DNA of 64,000 nt, taken from contig NZ_CP014619.1 of NCBI RefSeq assembly GCF_002074055.1, positions 1,984,001 to 2,048,000 of the forward strand, given 5' to 3'. Positions 53,118 through 63,863 of this stretch are shown here, piece after piece. Source of the stretch: Frondihabitans sp. 762G35. Its GTDB lineage: Bacteria; Actinomycetota; Actinomycetes; Actinomycetales; Microbacteriaceae. The translations under genes and the position numbers were made by a program. Numbering within the stretch: the stretch's first letter is position 1; each line of letters begins with the position of its first letter. Under the pieces are notes generated by a model. That model worked only from the letters and a program-made list of their open reading frames with translations, was not told the origin of the DNA and did not search any database.

Positions 53118-53737
53118 TCCGCGTCGTCGTCGCGGACGACCACCCCGTCGTCCGGAGCGGCATCGTCGCGCTGCTCGCCCGCGAGGACGACATCGACGTC
53201 GTCGGCGAGGCCGCGACCGGCGACGAGGCGGTCGACCTCGCAGGGAGGCTCCGGCCCGACCTGATCCTTATGGACCTCCGGATGCCCGGGCTGACCGGCG
53301 ACGAGGCGACCGCCCGCATCCTGACCGAGCGCCCCTCGACCAAGGTGCTGATCCTCACGACGTACGACTCGGACGACAGCATCCTCACCGCGATCGAGGC
53401 CGGAGCCACGGGGTACCTCCTCAAGGCGGCTCCCCCGGACGAGATCCTCGCCGGCGTCCGCTCGGTGGCGCGCGGCGAGATGGCGCTCGCGCCCACCATC
53501 GCCGCGACCCTCGCCCGACGCGTGCGTTCGCCCGTCCCGAAGCTCAGTGCGCGCGAGACGGAGGTCCTCCGGCGCGTGGCGGCAGGAGACAGCAATCCGA
53601 CGATCGCCCTGGCCCTCCACGTCACCGAGGCCACCGTCAAGACGCATCTCCTGCACGTCTTCGCGAAGCTCGGCGTCAGCGACCGGACCCGGGCCGTCAC
53701 GCTCGCACTCGAGCTGGGCATCCTGCGCCTGGGCTGA
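53114..53737 (+). CDS. NarL/LuxR-family response regulator
   Basis: 207 aa from a GTG that overlaps the kinase stop (GTGA). The receiver has the acidic pair DD at residues 8-9, the phospho-acceptor Asp54 in LILMDLRMPG, and LTTY then YLLKA with the conserved Thr and Lys. The C-terminal LuxR-type helix-turn-helix is LSARETEVLRRVAAGDSNPTIALALHVTEATVKTHLLHVFAKLGVSDRTRAV. It is the output partner for the preceding kinase and likely regulates the exporter genes in the same run. Confidence 0.94.
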   Translation: MIRVVVADDHPVVRSGIVALLAREDDIDVVGEAATGDEAVDLAGRLRPDLILMDLRMPGLTGDEATARILTERPSTKVLILTTYDSDDSILTAIEAGATGYLLKAAPPDEILAGVRSVARGEMALAPTIAATLARRVRSPVPKLSARETEVLRRVAAGDSNPTIALALHVTEATVKTHLLHVFAKLGVSDRTRAVTLALELGILRLG

Positions 53738-53786
53738 CTTCCGGGAGCCTTCGTGCCAGGATGACGAGCGACGAAGGGATCCACCC

Positions 53787-54197
53787 GTGGCCACCGCATT
53801 CAGCAAGGAAGAACGAGCCGCCATGAGGGCGGCCGCCGCCGAGGCCAAGGCCGCGAAGCAGGGCGCCGACCTCGAGGCCGCGTGTGTCGCGGCGATCGAG
53901 GCGATGACCGGCACCGACCGGTCGCTGGCCGAGACCCTGCACGCGCTGATCGCCGAGCAGACGCCCCTCAAACCCAAGACCTGGTACGGGATGCCCGCCT
54001 ACGTCGACGGCGACGGCAAGGTGGTCGTCTTCTTCCAGAGCGCCGCGAAGTTCAACGCCCGGTACGCCACGATCGGGTTCCAGGAGTCGGCGCACCTCGA
54101 CGAGGGCGCGCTCTGGCCCACGTCCTACGCCGTGACGTCGCTCGAGGGCGACGCCCGGGAGCAGGTCGTGGCGCTGCTCCGGCGCGCGGTCGGCTGA
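53787..54197 (+). CDS. DUF1801 family protein
   Basis: 136 aa from the GTG at 53787, supported by AAGGGA 7 nt upstream. The Lys/Ala-rich N-terminal helix (SKEERAAMRAAAAEAKAAKQGAD) precedes the YdhG-like alpha/beta domain: LHALIAEQTPLKPKTWYGMPAYVDGDGKVVVFFQSAAKFNARYATIGF. The WYGMPAY core is family-typical. Members have been linked to iron handling in Bacillus, but the role here is unproven. Confidence 0.85.
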   Translation: MATAFSKEERAAMRAAAAEAKAAKQGADLEAACVAAIEAMTGTDRSLAETLHALIAEQTPLKPKTWYGMPAYVDGDGKVVVFFQSAAKFNARYATIGFQESAHLDEGALWPTSYAVTSLEGDAREQVVALLRRAVG

Positions 54198-54210
54198 CGC
54201 CGGATCGTCG

Positions 54211-54462
54211 CTAGCGCGTGCGCCGACGCAGGAGCGCCGGCAGCACGAAGCCGAGGACGCCCACGACCACCGCCCCCGCGACCAGGGCCACGCCGAAGGG
54301 GACGCCGTCGATCGAGGCGAGAGCCCAGGTGACGAGTCCGCCCGCACCGTAGGCGGCGACATCGGTGAGGACCTCCCGCGGGGTCGGCCACACCGACGGC
54401 CTCTCGACGACGTCGTCGGCCCGCACCGGTCGGAGGGGCCGCAGGGGCGCTTCGTTCGTCAT
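54211..54462 (-). CDS. Small membrane protein, function unknown
   Basis: 83 aa from the ATG at 54462. A polar N-terminus of about 35 residues is followed by two membrane helices (VLTDVAAYGAGGLVTWALAS and VALVAGAVVVGVLGFVLPALL) and an Arg-rich end. No family recognised. It is convergent with the DUF1801 gene, 13 bp apart. Confidence 0.55.
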   Translation of the reverse strand: MTNEAPLRPLRPVRADDVVERPSVWPTPREVLTDVAAYGAGGLVTWALASIDGVPFGVALVAGAVVVGVLGFVLPALLRRRTR

Positions 54463-54520
54463 GCTGCGATCCTGGCAGTGATCGGTCGCTCCGGGCATCC
54501 CGCGTTCGCGGGGCCTCCGT

Positions 54521-54556
54521 CGAGATCGCGATCGAGGTCGCGATCGAGGTCGCCTC
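54521..54556. repeat. 12-bp tandem repeat, three units
   Basis: CGAGATCGCGAT, CGAGGTCGCGAT and CGAGGTCGCCTC are contiguous in the noncoding gap between the small membrane protein gene and the MFS gene. Confidence 0.75.
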
Positions 54557-54571
54557 GGGAGCGCCGAGGCG
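54551..54571 (-). terminator. Hairpin downstream of the MFS gene
   Basis: CGCCTCGG / CCGAGGCG forms a perfect 8-bp stem with a 5-nt loop, 65 bp past the MFS stop. There is no T-run. It overlaps the third unit of the 12-bp repeat. Confidence 0.4.
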
Positions 54572-54636
54572 ACGCGAAGTGCGATCTCGACGGGCCGGTC
54601 CCGCGAGGCAGAGCACGTCAGGGACCTCGCGGAGCG

Positions 54637-55863
54637 TCAGGCGCGCTGCGCCGCGCGCGGGGCACGCAGCGCCCCGGCCGCGGCGAAGCCGACGACGAGG
54701 AGCGCGACGACGAGCCACAGAGCGCCGAGGATCCCCAGCCGGTCGGAGAGAGCCCCGACGAGGGGCGGCCCGCCGAGGTTCGCCAGGTAGCCGATCGACG
54801 CCACGACGCTCACGCGCGCCGCCGGGTTCGGGCCGCTGTCCGCCGCCGCGGACATCCCGAGCGGGAACCCCATGGACACGCCGACGGCCCAGAGCACCGT
54901 CCCCACCAGCACCACCCAGCCGGGCCCGCCGGCGATGAACAGCACGAGCCCGACGACGCCGAGCGCGGTCGTGACGCGGACGGTGCGCACCCGGCCGATC
55001 CGGTCGACGAGAGGTCCGCCGCAGACGCGCGCCACCGTCTCCCCCGCCGCGAACGCCACGAAGAACAGCGGTGCGATCGTCTGCGGCTGCCCGTGGCCGT
55101 CGTGGACCGCCAGCGTCAGCCAGCTGTTGGCGGTGCCCTCGCCGAGCTCGACCCCGAGCATGACGAGGCCGATCAGGAGGAGGCGGCTCTCCCTCCATCC
55201 GGACGCCCAGGCCCGGACCCGCTCGCGGACCGGCGGCTTCGCGGCCTCCTCCGCGACGGCCGTCGCCTGCGGCAGGAACGCCACGGCGACGCTCGCAGCC
55301 ACCGCGATCAGCACCGCCTCCGCGAGGAACTGCCAGGCGAAGTCGACGTCGAGAGCCGCGCAGGCCGCCCCGATGCCGGCTCCTGCGATGGCCCCCGCCG
55401 ACCAGCCCGCGTGCATGAGCGGCATGAGCGTCCGGGCCGCCGCCTTCTCGACGGCGGCGCCCTCGACGTTGATCATCACGTCGACCGCCCCGATCCCGAA
55501 TCCGACCAGGACGAACCCGACGGCCGTGAGCGGCAGGGACTGCAGGAGCCCCGCGGCCACGCCGACCAGGGCCACGCCCGCGGCGCCCGCCCCGAGCGCC
55601 CCCAGCACGGCGCGCCGGTTGCCCAGCCCGGCCAGCAGCGCCGACGACGCGGCGAGGCCCGCGATCGACCCCACGGTCACGCCCGCCAGCGCGAGGCCGA
55701 TGGCCCCGTCGCCGATGTCGAGGGACTGCCGGATGCTCGGGAGCCTCGGCCCCCACGTCGACACGGCCACTCCGCCGAGGGCGAAGAGCACCAGGACGGC
55801 GTTGCGCCAGGCGGCGGTCGAGGCTCGGGCAGGCGTCGTCGTCGACGTTCCGTGATCGTTCAC
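54637..55863 (-). CDS. Major facilitator superfamily transporter
   Basis: 408 aa from the GTG at 55863, chosen because a TACGGT -10 box lies 7 nt upstream; a GTG at 55872 would fall within that box. Twelve membrane helices are evident. FALGGVAVSTWGPRLPSIRQSLDIGDGAIGLALAG resembles the YbjJ-type MFS N-terminus. GGPLVDRIGRVRTVR is the second-half loop corresponding to the motif-A repeat. Substrate unknown; YbjJ-like proteins are often annotated as sugar or drug exporters. Confidence 0.85.
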   Translation of the reverse strand: MNDHGTSTTTPARASTAAWRNAVLVLFALGGVAVSTWGPRLPSIRQSLDIGDGAIGLALAGVTVGSIAGLAASSALLAGLGNRRAVLGALGAGAAGVALVGVAAGLLQSLPLTAVGFVLVGFGIGAVDVMINVEGAAVEKAAARTLMPLMHAGWSAGAIAGAGIGAACAALDVDFAWQFLAEAVLIAVAASVAVAFLPQATAVAEEAAKPPVRERVRAWASGWRESRLLLIGLVMLGVELGEGTANSWLTLAVHDGHGQPQTIAPLFFVAFAAGETVARVCGGPLVDRIGRVRTVRVTTALGVVGLVLFIAGGPGWVVLVGTVLWAVGVSMGFPLGMSAAADSGPNPAARVSVVASIGYLANLGGPPLVGALSDRLGILGALWLVVALLVVGFAAAGALRAPRAAQRA

Positions 55864-55870
55864 GGACGCC

Positions 55871-55876
55871 ACCGTA
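55871..55876 (-). promoter_or_regulatory. -10 element of the MFS gene, leaderless type
   Basis: TACGGT lies 7 nt before the GTG at 55863 on the minus strand. Confidence 0.45.
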
Positions 55877-55922
55877 GCAACCTGTGAGCGCTCGCGTCGA
55901 GTGCGCCCCAGGATCGGGCAGG

Positions 55923-56435
55923 ATGGAGTCGTGGGGACGAAGAGGCGCGGGACGGTTGGGGGGTGCGAGCCTCAGCGCGGCCGCCATCCTCTGCGCCGCG
56001 ATCGGCCTGATCGTGTCCGTCATCGGCCTCGACGGCAGCGGGCCGGCGTTCGTTCGCGACACCTCCGTCCGGGCCCACGGCGTCAGCGCCACGGGCACGG
56101 TCGCGGAGGTCGTGCACGAGACCTCTCACACGAGACGCGGATCGCAGGAGCACTACTCCCCCGTGATCGCGACGACGATCGACGGACACGCGGCCCGGAC
56201 GAGGACCACGGCGTACAGCGTCTCGAGCCCCGGTCGCTTCTTCGTCGGCGAGACGGTGGGCGTCCTCTACGACTCCCGCGACCCGTCGCGGATCGTCCCG
56301 GACTGGCCGGGCGCCGCGGCCGACCTCGCCGTGAACTTCTGGTTCCTCGCCGGGATCGGCATCGTGAGCGTCGGGGGCGGGACCGCCGCGATCGTGCTCC
56401 AGGGCGTCAGGAGGCGACGCGAGGCGAGCCGCTAG
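55923..56435 (+). CDS. DUF3592-like membrane protein
   Basis: 170 aa from the ATG at 55923; a GTG at 55884 would add 13 residues. Two membrane helices (LSAAAILCAAIGLIVSVIGL and LAVNFWFLAGIGIVSVGGGTAAIVL) flank an extracytoplasmic beta-rich domain of about 100 residues: GVSATGTVAEVVHETSH, EHYSPVIATTIDGHAA and GRFFVGETVGVLYDSRDPSRIVPD. The last segment, a vVlYdprdP-type strand, is typical of DUF3592. Function unknown. It lies between the MFS gene and the tRNA-Lys terminator. Confidence 0.72.
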   Translation: MESWGRRGAGRLGGASLSAAAILCAAIGLIVSVIGLDGSGPAFVRDTSVRAHGVSATGTVAEVVHETSHTRRGSQEHYSPVIATTIDGHAARTRTTAYSVSSPGRFFVGETVGVLYDSRDPSRIVPDWPGAAADLAVNFWFLAGIGIVSVGGGTAAIVLQGVRRRREASR

Positions 56436-56496
56436 GCGGGCGGGGCGACCGCAGGATGTCGTCGTCGAGGACAGTCCCGCCGCGAACCGCCGGACA

Positions 56497-56539
56497 CACG
56501 AAGAAGGCCCGATCCGCCGAGGATCGGGCCTTCTTCGTG
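56497..56539 (-). terminator. Strong hairpin terminator of tRNA-Lys
   Basis: A perfect 19-bp stem (CACGAAGAAGGCCCGATCC and its complement) with a 5-nt loop begins 7 bp past the tRNA 3' end. It would also stop plus-strand transcription from the DUF3592 gene. Confidence 0.85.
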
Positions 56540-56546
56540 AACCAGG

Positions 56547-56622
56547 TGGTGCACCCCCTCGGACTTGAACCGAGAACCCACTGATTAAGAGTCAGTTGCT
56601 CTGCCGATTGAGCTAGAGGTGC
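56547..56622 (-). tRNA. tRNA-Lys (anticodon CTT)
   Basis: 76 nt including an encoded CCA end, which the tRNA-Glu lacks. The 7-bp acceptor stem pairs GCACCTC with GGGGTGC. The anticodon arm is CTGACTCTTAATCAG with anticodon CTT. The T arm includes CTCGGTTCAAGTCCGAG. Confidence 0.96.
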
Positions 56623-56735
56623 GTGGCTTTCGGATTGAACATCCGCAGCCGAGGATCAAGATTAGCATGAGATTCGAACGCCCTTGACCACCCCCACGCC
56701 GGGTTCGCACGAGCCCGCCGCGACGAAGGAGAACC

Positions 56736-57212
56736 ATGTCCGATCGCCTCGAGAAGGGTGCCACGGCACCCGAGTTCACGCTTCCCGACGAGAACGGCAC
56801 GCCCGTGTCGCTGTCCGACTTCCGCGGAACCAAGGTGATCGTCTACTTCTACCCGGCCGCCTCCACGCCGGGCTGCACGACGGAGGCCTGCGACTTCCGC
56901 GACAACATCAACTCGCTGAAGTCGGCCGGCTACCAGGTGCTGGGCGTCTCGAAGGACGAGGCCCCGGCGCTCCGGACCTTCCGCGAGGAGCAGGGCCTCA
57001 ACTTCCCGCTCCTGAGCGACCCAGACCTCTCCGTTCACCGGGCGTACGCCGCCTACGGCGAGAAGTCGCTCTACGGCAAGACGGTCACGGGTGTCATCCG
57101 CTCCACGGTCGTCGTCGACGAGGACGGTCTCGTCGACCTGCCGCTCTACAACGTGAAGGCCACCGGCCACGTGAAGTCGCTGCGGAAGAAGCTCGGCCTC
57201 GACGCCGCCTGA
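56736..57212 (+). CDS. bcp: Thiol peroxidase (Bcp/PrxQ-type peroxiredoxin)
   Basis: 158 aa. It reduces hydroperoxides with electrons from thioredoxin. The peroxidatic Cys47 lies in the PxxxTPGC motif (YPAASTPGCTTEACDFRD) and the resolving Cys52 is five residues on, as in PrxQ. LLSDPDLSVHRAYAAYGEKSLYGKTVTGVIRSTVVVDEDG completes the fold. A good AAGGAG lies 5 nt before the ATG. The gene stands alone beside tRNA-Lys. Confidence 0.96.
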   Translation: MSDRLEKGATAPEFTLPDENGTPVSLSDFRGTKVIVYFYPAASTPGCTTEACDFRDNINSLKSAGYQVLGVSKDEAPALRTFREEQGLNFPLLSDPDLSVHRAYAAYGEKSLYGKTVTGVIRSTVVVDEDGLVDLPLYNVKATGHVKSLRKKLGLDAA

Positions 57213-57266
57213 GGCGGTCGCGGGGCCGCGGTGCGACGCGCACCGGCCCCGCGGCTCCTGCGAGCC

Positions 57267-57704
57267 TCAGCCGCGGTGCGCCGTGGCCCGGACGACGGGT
57301 CGGGACAGCAGCAGGAGCACGACCACCACGGCCGGGACGATGAGCGCCCAGCCGACCGCCGGCGTGGCCGTCAGGCCCTGGAAGCAGCCGATGCCGATGG
57401 CGAACTGCATGACCTGCCAGACGATCGCCGCGCCGCGGATCCACGCTCGACCCCGGAGCGCCCCGACCACGATGTAGGCCAGCCACACCGTCGCCACGAG
57501 CGTGAGGACGAAGACGGCGATGCCCGAGGCGACGGAGACGGGCGTGCTGACGATCAGCTGGATGATCAGGTACGCGGAGACTCCGGCCATCAGGAGGAAC
57601 TCGGCCGTCAGGAGCGCAATCAGCAGCCACACGAGCGGCGGGCGCCGAGTCGTCGACGGGGTACGGGAGTTGTCTGCGAACTCGCCCTGAAGTCGTTCCG
57701 TCAC
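57267..57704 (-). CDS. Four-helix membrane protein, function unknown
   Basis: 145 aa from the GTG at 57704; a GTG at 57713 would add three residues. About 25 polar residues (ERLQGEFADNSRTPSTTRRPP) precede four membrane helices: LVWLLIALLTAEFLLMAGVSAYLIIQLI, GIAVFVLTLVATVWLAYIVVGALRG, GAAIVWQVMQFAIGIGCFQ and VGWALIVPAVVVVLLLLSRPVV. Homologous hypotheticals occur beside whiB in Micrococcales. Its promoter region is shared with whiB1 (divergent, about 170 bp). Confidence 0.72.
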   Translation of the reverse strand: MTERLQGEFADNSRTPSTTRRPPLVWLLIALLTAEFLLMAGVSAYLIIQLIVSTPVSVASGIAVFVLTLVATVWLAYIVVGALRGRAWIRGAAIVWQVMQFAIGIGCFQGLTATPAVGWALIVPAVVVVLLLLSRPVVRATAHRG

Positions 57705-57872
57705 GCTCTCCACCCTCGATCGAACCCTTGATTTGGTTCCCCCAGTATGCGACCATATTCGAGGTTGAAGTGACGCGCACATTGCCGTGCGTGCCTCCCG
57801 AATTCTTTCCTTTCCCCCCACCGGAACCCCGGCATTTCGCTGTGCGGTTCAGCATTTAAGGAGTACCCATAG

Positions 57873-58121
57873 ATGGATTGGCGTGACAAGGCCGCCTGCC
57901 TGACCGCGGACCCGGAGCTCTTCTTCCCCGTCGGCAACACCGGCCCGGCCGTCGACCAGATCGACAAGGCCAAGGCCGTCTGCGGTCGCTGCACCGTCAC
58001 CGAGACGTGTCTCCAGTACGCGCTCGAGACCAGCCAGGACTCCGGCGTGTGGGGCGGCCTCAGCGAAGACGAGCGCCGCGCCCTCAAGCGCCGCGCCGCT
58101 CGCGCCCGTCGCGCCAGCTGA
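57873..58121 (+). CDS. whiB1: WhiB1-type iron-sulfur transcription factor
   Basis: 82 aa. The four cluster ligands are Cys9, Cys37, Cys40 and Cys46, followed by the GVWGG turn (58-62) and a basic C-terminal DNA-binding tail RRALKRRAARARRA. MDW at the start, DPELFFPVGNTGPA and SEDERRALKRR match the WhiB1 subgroup, which binds the sigma-A C-terminal domain and reacts with nitric oxide in Mycobacterium. AAGGAG lies 9 nt upstream of the ATG. A relatively AT-rich region at 57725-57870 carries its promoter. Confidence 0.94.
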   Translation: MDWRDKAACLTADPELFFPVGNTGPAVDQIDKAKAVCGRCTVTETCLQYALETSQDSGVWGGLSEDERRALKRRAARARRAS

Positions 58122-58289
58122 CGACGTCACGCCAGCCGGCTCCGGTCGGCGCCGACGCGGACCGCTCGCGTCGCACCACAACTCCACACCGGGCGTGATC
58201 GCCGGGGCACTCCCCCGCCGGTGACGACCGATCGGCGGCTCCTCTCGGGGAGTCGTCGAGACACCGCGCGGGGGCGCGCTCTCGGCATC

Positions 58290-58303
58290 GCAGGATGCCC
58301 GGG
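58290..58303 (-). repeat. Dispersed 14-bp word CCCGGGCATCCTGC, copy 5
   Basis: Exact copy in the 246-bp noncoding gap between whiB1 and the sensor-kinase stop, next to a perfect GGGGGCGCGCCCCC palindrome (58301-58314). Nothing else is recognisable in that gap. Confidence 0.85.
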
Positions 58304-58367
58304 GGCGCGCCCCCTCGTCGTGGAGCTCGCACTCCCCGCGCCGCTCCACGGGGCCGCCCCGCGACTC

Positions 58368-59864
58368 CTACGCCGTCTGCGTGACCCAGCGCAGCGGAAC
58401 GTCGATCGTGACCTCGGTGCCGGACCCGACGAGCGTGTGCCAGTCGATGGTGCCGCTGAGCTCGCCCTGGATGAGCGTGCGGACGATCTGCGTCCCGAGG
58501 CCGGAGCCGACCTTGCCCTCGGGCAGGCCCACGCCGTTGTCGCGGACCTTGACCGTGAGGTGGTCGTCGTTGCGGTCGGCGATGATCTCGACGTCGCCGT
58601 CGCGACCGTCGAGCCCGTGCTCGACCGCGTTCGTGACCAGTTCGGTGAGGGCCAGGGCGAGCGGCGTGGCGTACTCGCTGGGCAGCGTGCCGAAGCTGCC
58701 GGTGAACTGCGGTCGCACCGTCGTGTTGTGGCTCGACGCCACCTCCGCGATGAGGAGCAGGACCCGGTCGAACACCGTGTCGAAGTCGACGTTCTGGTTG
58801 AGACCCTCCGACAGGGTGTCGTGGACGACGGCGATCGACGCCACGCGTCGCATGGCCTGGTTGAGGGCGTCGCGGGCGACGTCGGTGTGGGTGCGGCGGG
58901 CCTGGATACGCAGGAGCGACGCCACCGTCTGCAGATTGTTCTTGACCCGGTGGTGGATCTCGCGGATCGTCGCGTCTTTCGTGATGAGCTCCCGCTCCTG
59001 GTGCCGGAGCTCGGTGACGTCGCGGCAGAGGACGATGGCGCCGACCCGCTCGCCCCGGTCGCGGAGCGGGATCGCGCGGAGCGACACGGTGACGCCCTTG
59101 GCCTCGACGTCGGTGCGCCACGGCGCGCGCCCGGTGACGACGAGAGGGAGCGACTCGTCGACGACGAGCTTGCCGGAGAGGAGGGCGGTCGTCACCTCGG
59201 CGAGCGACTCGCCCTCGAGCTCGCCCAGGAACCCCATGCGGTTGAAAGCGGAGAGCCCGTTCGGGCTGGCGAAGACGACGGTGCCGTCGACGTCGAGCCG
59301 GAGGAGACCGTCGGAGGCTCGGGGCGCGCCGCGACGCGGCCCGGTGGGGGCGCCCAGGTCGGGGAAGTCGCCGGCCGCGATCATCGCGAAGAGGTCGTTG
59401 GCGCACTGGTTGAAGGTGAGCTCCTGCCGGCTGGGCGTGCGCGCCTCGCTGAGGTTCGTGTGCCGCGTGATGACCGCGACCGGCGTCTCGCTCACATCGG
59501 GGCGGCTCGCCCCGAGGCGGCGGAGCACGGGGACGGCGCGGACGCGGGTCGGCGTCTCCTCGTACCAGTCGGGCGCGGCGGAGTCGACGATCTGGACCGA
59601 GTCGAACGCCTGGGTGATCTGGGCGCGCCACTCGGGACGCACCTCCTGCCCGACGAAGTCGCGGTAGAACAGCGTCGCGGAGCTCGAGGGCCGGGCGTGC
59701 GCGACGGCGACGAAACTGCCCGCCTCGGTCGGGACCCAGAGCACCATGTCGGCGAACGCGAGGTCGGCGAGGAGCTGCCAGTCGCCGACGAGCAGGTGGA
59801 GCCACTCGACGTCGGCCTCACTGGATCGGCCTTGGGCGAGAACGAGATCACTGAGCGTCGACAC
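58368..59864 (-). CDS. pdtaS: PdtaS-type cytosolic sensor histidine kinase
   Basis: 498 aa from the GTG at 59864. An ATG at 59870 is possible. The GTG is preferred because TAGGCT lies 7 nt upstream and the resulting MSTL start matches the mycobacterial protein as I recall it. Domains: GAF-like (about 1-150), PAS (about 180-285; VDGTVVFASPNGLSAFNRMGF), HisKA_2 with the phospho-His304 in EIHHRVKNNLQTVASLLRIQ, and HATPase_c (ELVTNAVEHG, DNGVGLPEG). In Mycobacterium it partners PdtaR, an RNA-binding antiterminator regulator; no pdtaR is in the window. Confidence 0.92.
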   Translation of the reverse strand: MSTLSDLVLAQGRSSEADVEWLHLLVGDWQLLADLAFADMVLWVPTEAGSFVAVAHARPSSSATLFYRDFVGQEVRPEWRAQITQAFDSVQIVDSAAPDWYEETPTRVRAVPVLRRLGASRPDVSETPVAVITRHTNLSEARTPSRQELTFNQCANDLFAMIAAGDFPDLGAPTGPRRGAPRASDGLLRLDVDGTVVFASPNGLSAFNRMGFLGELEGESLAEVTTALLSGKLVVDESLPLVVTGRAPWRTDVEAKGVTVSLRAIPLRDRGERVGAIVLCRDVTELRHQERELITKDATIREIHHRVKNNLQTVASLLRIQARRTHTDVARDALNQAMRRVASIAVVHDTLSEGLNQNVDFDTVFDRVLLLIAEVASSHNTTVRPQFTGSFGTLPSEYATPLALALTELVTNAVEHGLDGRDGDVEIIADRNDDHLTVKVRDNGVGLPEGKVGSGLGTQIVRTLIQGELSGTIDWHTLVGSGTEVTIDVPLRWVTQTA

Positions 59865-59871
59865 GCACATC

Positions 59872-59877
59872 AGCCTA
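59872..59877 (-). promoter_or_regulatory. -10 element of pdtaS, leaderless type
   Basis: TAGGCT lies 7 nt before the GTG at 59864 and overlaps the alternative ATG region, which helps decide the start. Confidence 0.5.
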
Positions 59878-59916
59878 ACCGGAGGCGGCTGGGCGCATCG
59901 TCGCCGTCCACAGGCC

Positions 59917-59922
59917 GATAAT
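59917..59922 (+). promoter_or_regulatory. -10 element of the HTH gene, leaderless type
   Basis: GATAAT, one base from the TATAAT consensus, lies 6 nt before the ATG at 59929. Confidence 0.55.
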
Positions 59923-59928
59923 CGACGT

Positions 59929-60252
59929 ATGCACCCTGACGAGCAGGAGCCGCCGCTCCGCCGCTTCTTCCCCGTCGACGACGTGGCGAGGATGCTGAGC
60001 CTCGATGTCGGGGCCGTCGAGGAGCTCGTCGAGAGCGGGGAGCTGCCGGCGGTGCGGCTCGGTCCGCTCGCCGAGTGGCGGATCGAGCAGCGCGTGCTCG
60101 ACGACTACCTCGAGGCCAAGTACGAGGAGACGCGGAGGACGGCGCTCTGGCGCGGCTTCGACTTCGCCAGCGTCGCGGACCTCGACCCGGAGACGCGTCC
60201 GCGGAAGCCGGGTGCGGCTCCTGCGACCGACGAACCGCGCCCGACCGCCTGA
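59929..60252 (+). CDS. Excisionase-like helix-turn-helix protein
   Basis: 107 aa. A short acidic/basic start is followed by a MerR/excisionase-like winged helix: FFPVDDVARMLSLDVGAVEELVESGELPAVRLGPLAEWRIEQRVLDDYLEAKYEETRR. The C-terminus is Pro/Arg-rich and disordered. Equivalent small HTH proteins occur near whiB1/pdtaS in many actinobacteria. Target unknown. It is probably chromosomal, as there are no integrase or phage genes nearby. Confidence 0.8.
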   Translation: MHPDEQEPPLRRFFPVDDVARMLSLDVGAVEELVESGELPAVRLGPLAEWRIEQRVLDDYLEAKYEETRRTALWRGFDFASVADLDPETRPRKPGAAPATDEPRPTA

Positions 60253-60375
60253 GGCACCGGACGGAGTTGTCCACAGAATCCGGCCGCGGGCGTGTCGCGA
60301 CATAACAATGTCATATGTTTGTGCTATTCCCGCTCCGGCGGGCGCTCAGTCCGTTCACGAGCGAGAGCAGCTTCC

Positions 60376-60894
60376 ATGAGCACGTCCTCCGCTGCGCCCC
60401 GGCGCACTCCCCTTCCCTCCGAGCAGGAGCCACCGGCCCCTCGCGCGACCGCCCTCGAGCCCGCCCGGGGCGCGACGCTCCACGCCCTCCCGGGCGTCGC
60501 CGCACCTCCCGGGGCGGACGCCTTCTTCGACGCGCAGCCGACGCCGCGCTCGGGGCTCCCCGATCCTGCGCCGCTCGTGACGAACCTCGCGCGCTGCGTC
60601 GTGGAGATCCTCGTCGGCGCCCGCGAGATCGAGCAGCTCGCCCGCTGGGTGACGGACGACGTCTACCGGCACCTCGTCAAGCGGGTCGTGCTCGCGACGC
60701 GGGCGCGGGCGGCACGCGGAACGAGCGCCGTGCGCCCCTCGTTCTCGGTCGGCACGGTCGTGATCTCGGAGCCGGCCGACGGCGTGGTCGAGGCGGTCGT
60801 CGTCATGCACGGTCGCGTCCGGAGCCGCGCCGTCGCGATCCGCCTCGAGGGTCTCGACCGCAGGTGGCGAGCCACCGCGATCAACGTGCTCTGA
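60376..60894 (+). CDS. Rv3235-family protein
   Basis: 172 aa from the ATG at 60376. The first 80 residues are Pro/Ala/Arg-rich and disordered. The C-terminal half is conserved: LVTNLARCVVEILVGAREIEQLARWVTDDVYRHLVKRVVLATR, then VRPSFSVGTVVISEPADGVVEAVVVMHGRVRSRAVAIRLEGLDRRWRATAINVL. This agrees with the actinobacterial Rv3235 family found near secA; it has no known function. The transcript probably ends in the hairpin shared with secA. Confidence 0.82.
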   Translation: MSTSSAAPRRTPLPSEQEPPAPRATALEPARGATLHALPGVAAPPGADAFFDAQPTPRSGLPDPAPLVTNLARCVVEILVGAREIEQLARWVTDDVYRHLVKRVVLATRARAARGTSAVRPSFSVGTVVISEPADGVVEAVVVMHGRVRSRAVAIRLEGLDRRWRATAINVL

Positions 60895-60926
60895 GGCCCG
60901 GCCGCAGACGAACGCCCCCGACGCGA

Positions 60927-60961
60927 AACGCGTCGCCCCGAACGGATCGGGGCGACGCGTT
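60927..60961 (-). terminator. Terminator after secA
   Basis: A perfect 13-bp stem AACGCGTCGCCCC / GGGGCGACGCGTT with a 9-nt loop lies between the convergent stops of secA and the Rv3235-family gene. It works for both strands by symmetry; on the minus strand it continues into TTTC. Confidence 0.75.
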
Positions 60962-61001
60962 CAGCGATGCCGGACGGAGGCCCGCCTGGGTAACGGCCCG
61001 A

Positions 61002-63863
<2,862 letters not shown>

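Noticed and set aside
57750-57872. CRP/GlxR-type site upstream of whiB1
   Set aside because: GTGACGCGCAC resembles half of a CRP box, but the TGTGA-N6-TCACA symmetry is not met, so it is not listed as a site.
58290-58314. Intrinsic terminator of pdtaS from the GGGGGCGCGCCCCC palindrome
   Set aside because: The palindrome has no loop and no T-run and lies 50 bp past the stop; it could form a cruciform-like element but is not convincing as a terminator.
59929-60252. Phage excisionase and a mobile island
   Set aside because: The HTH fold is excisionase-like, but there is no integrase, attachment repeat, or shift in base composition, and its neighbours are conserved core genes.
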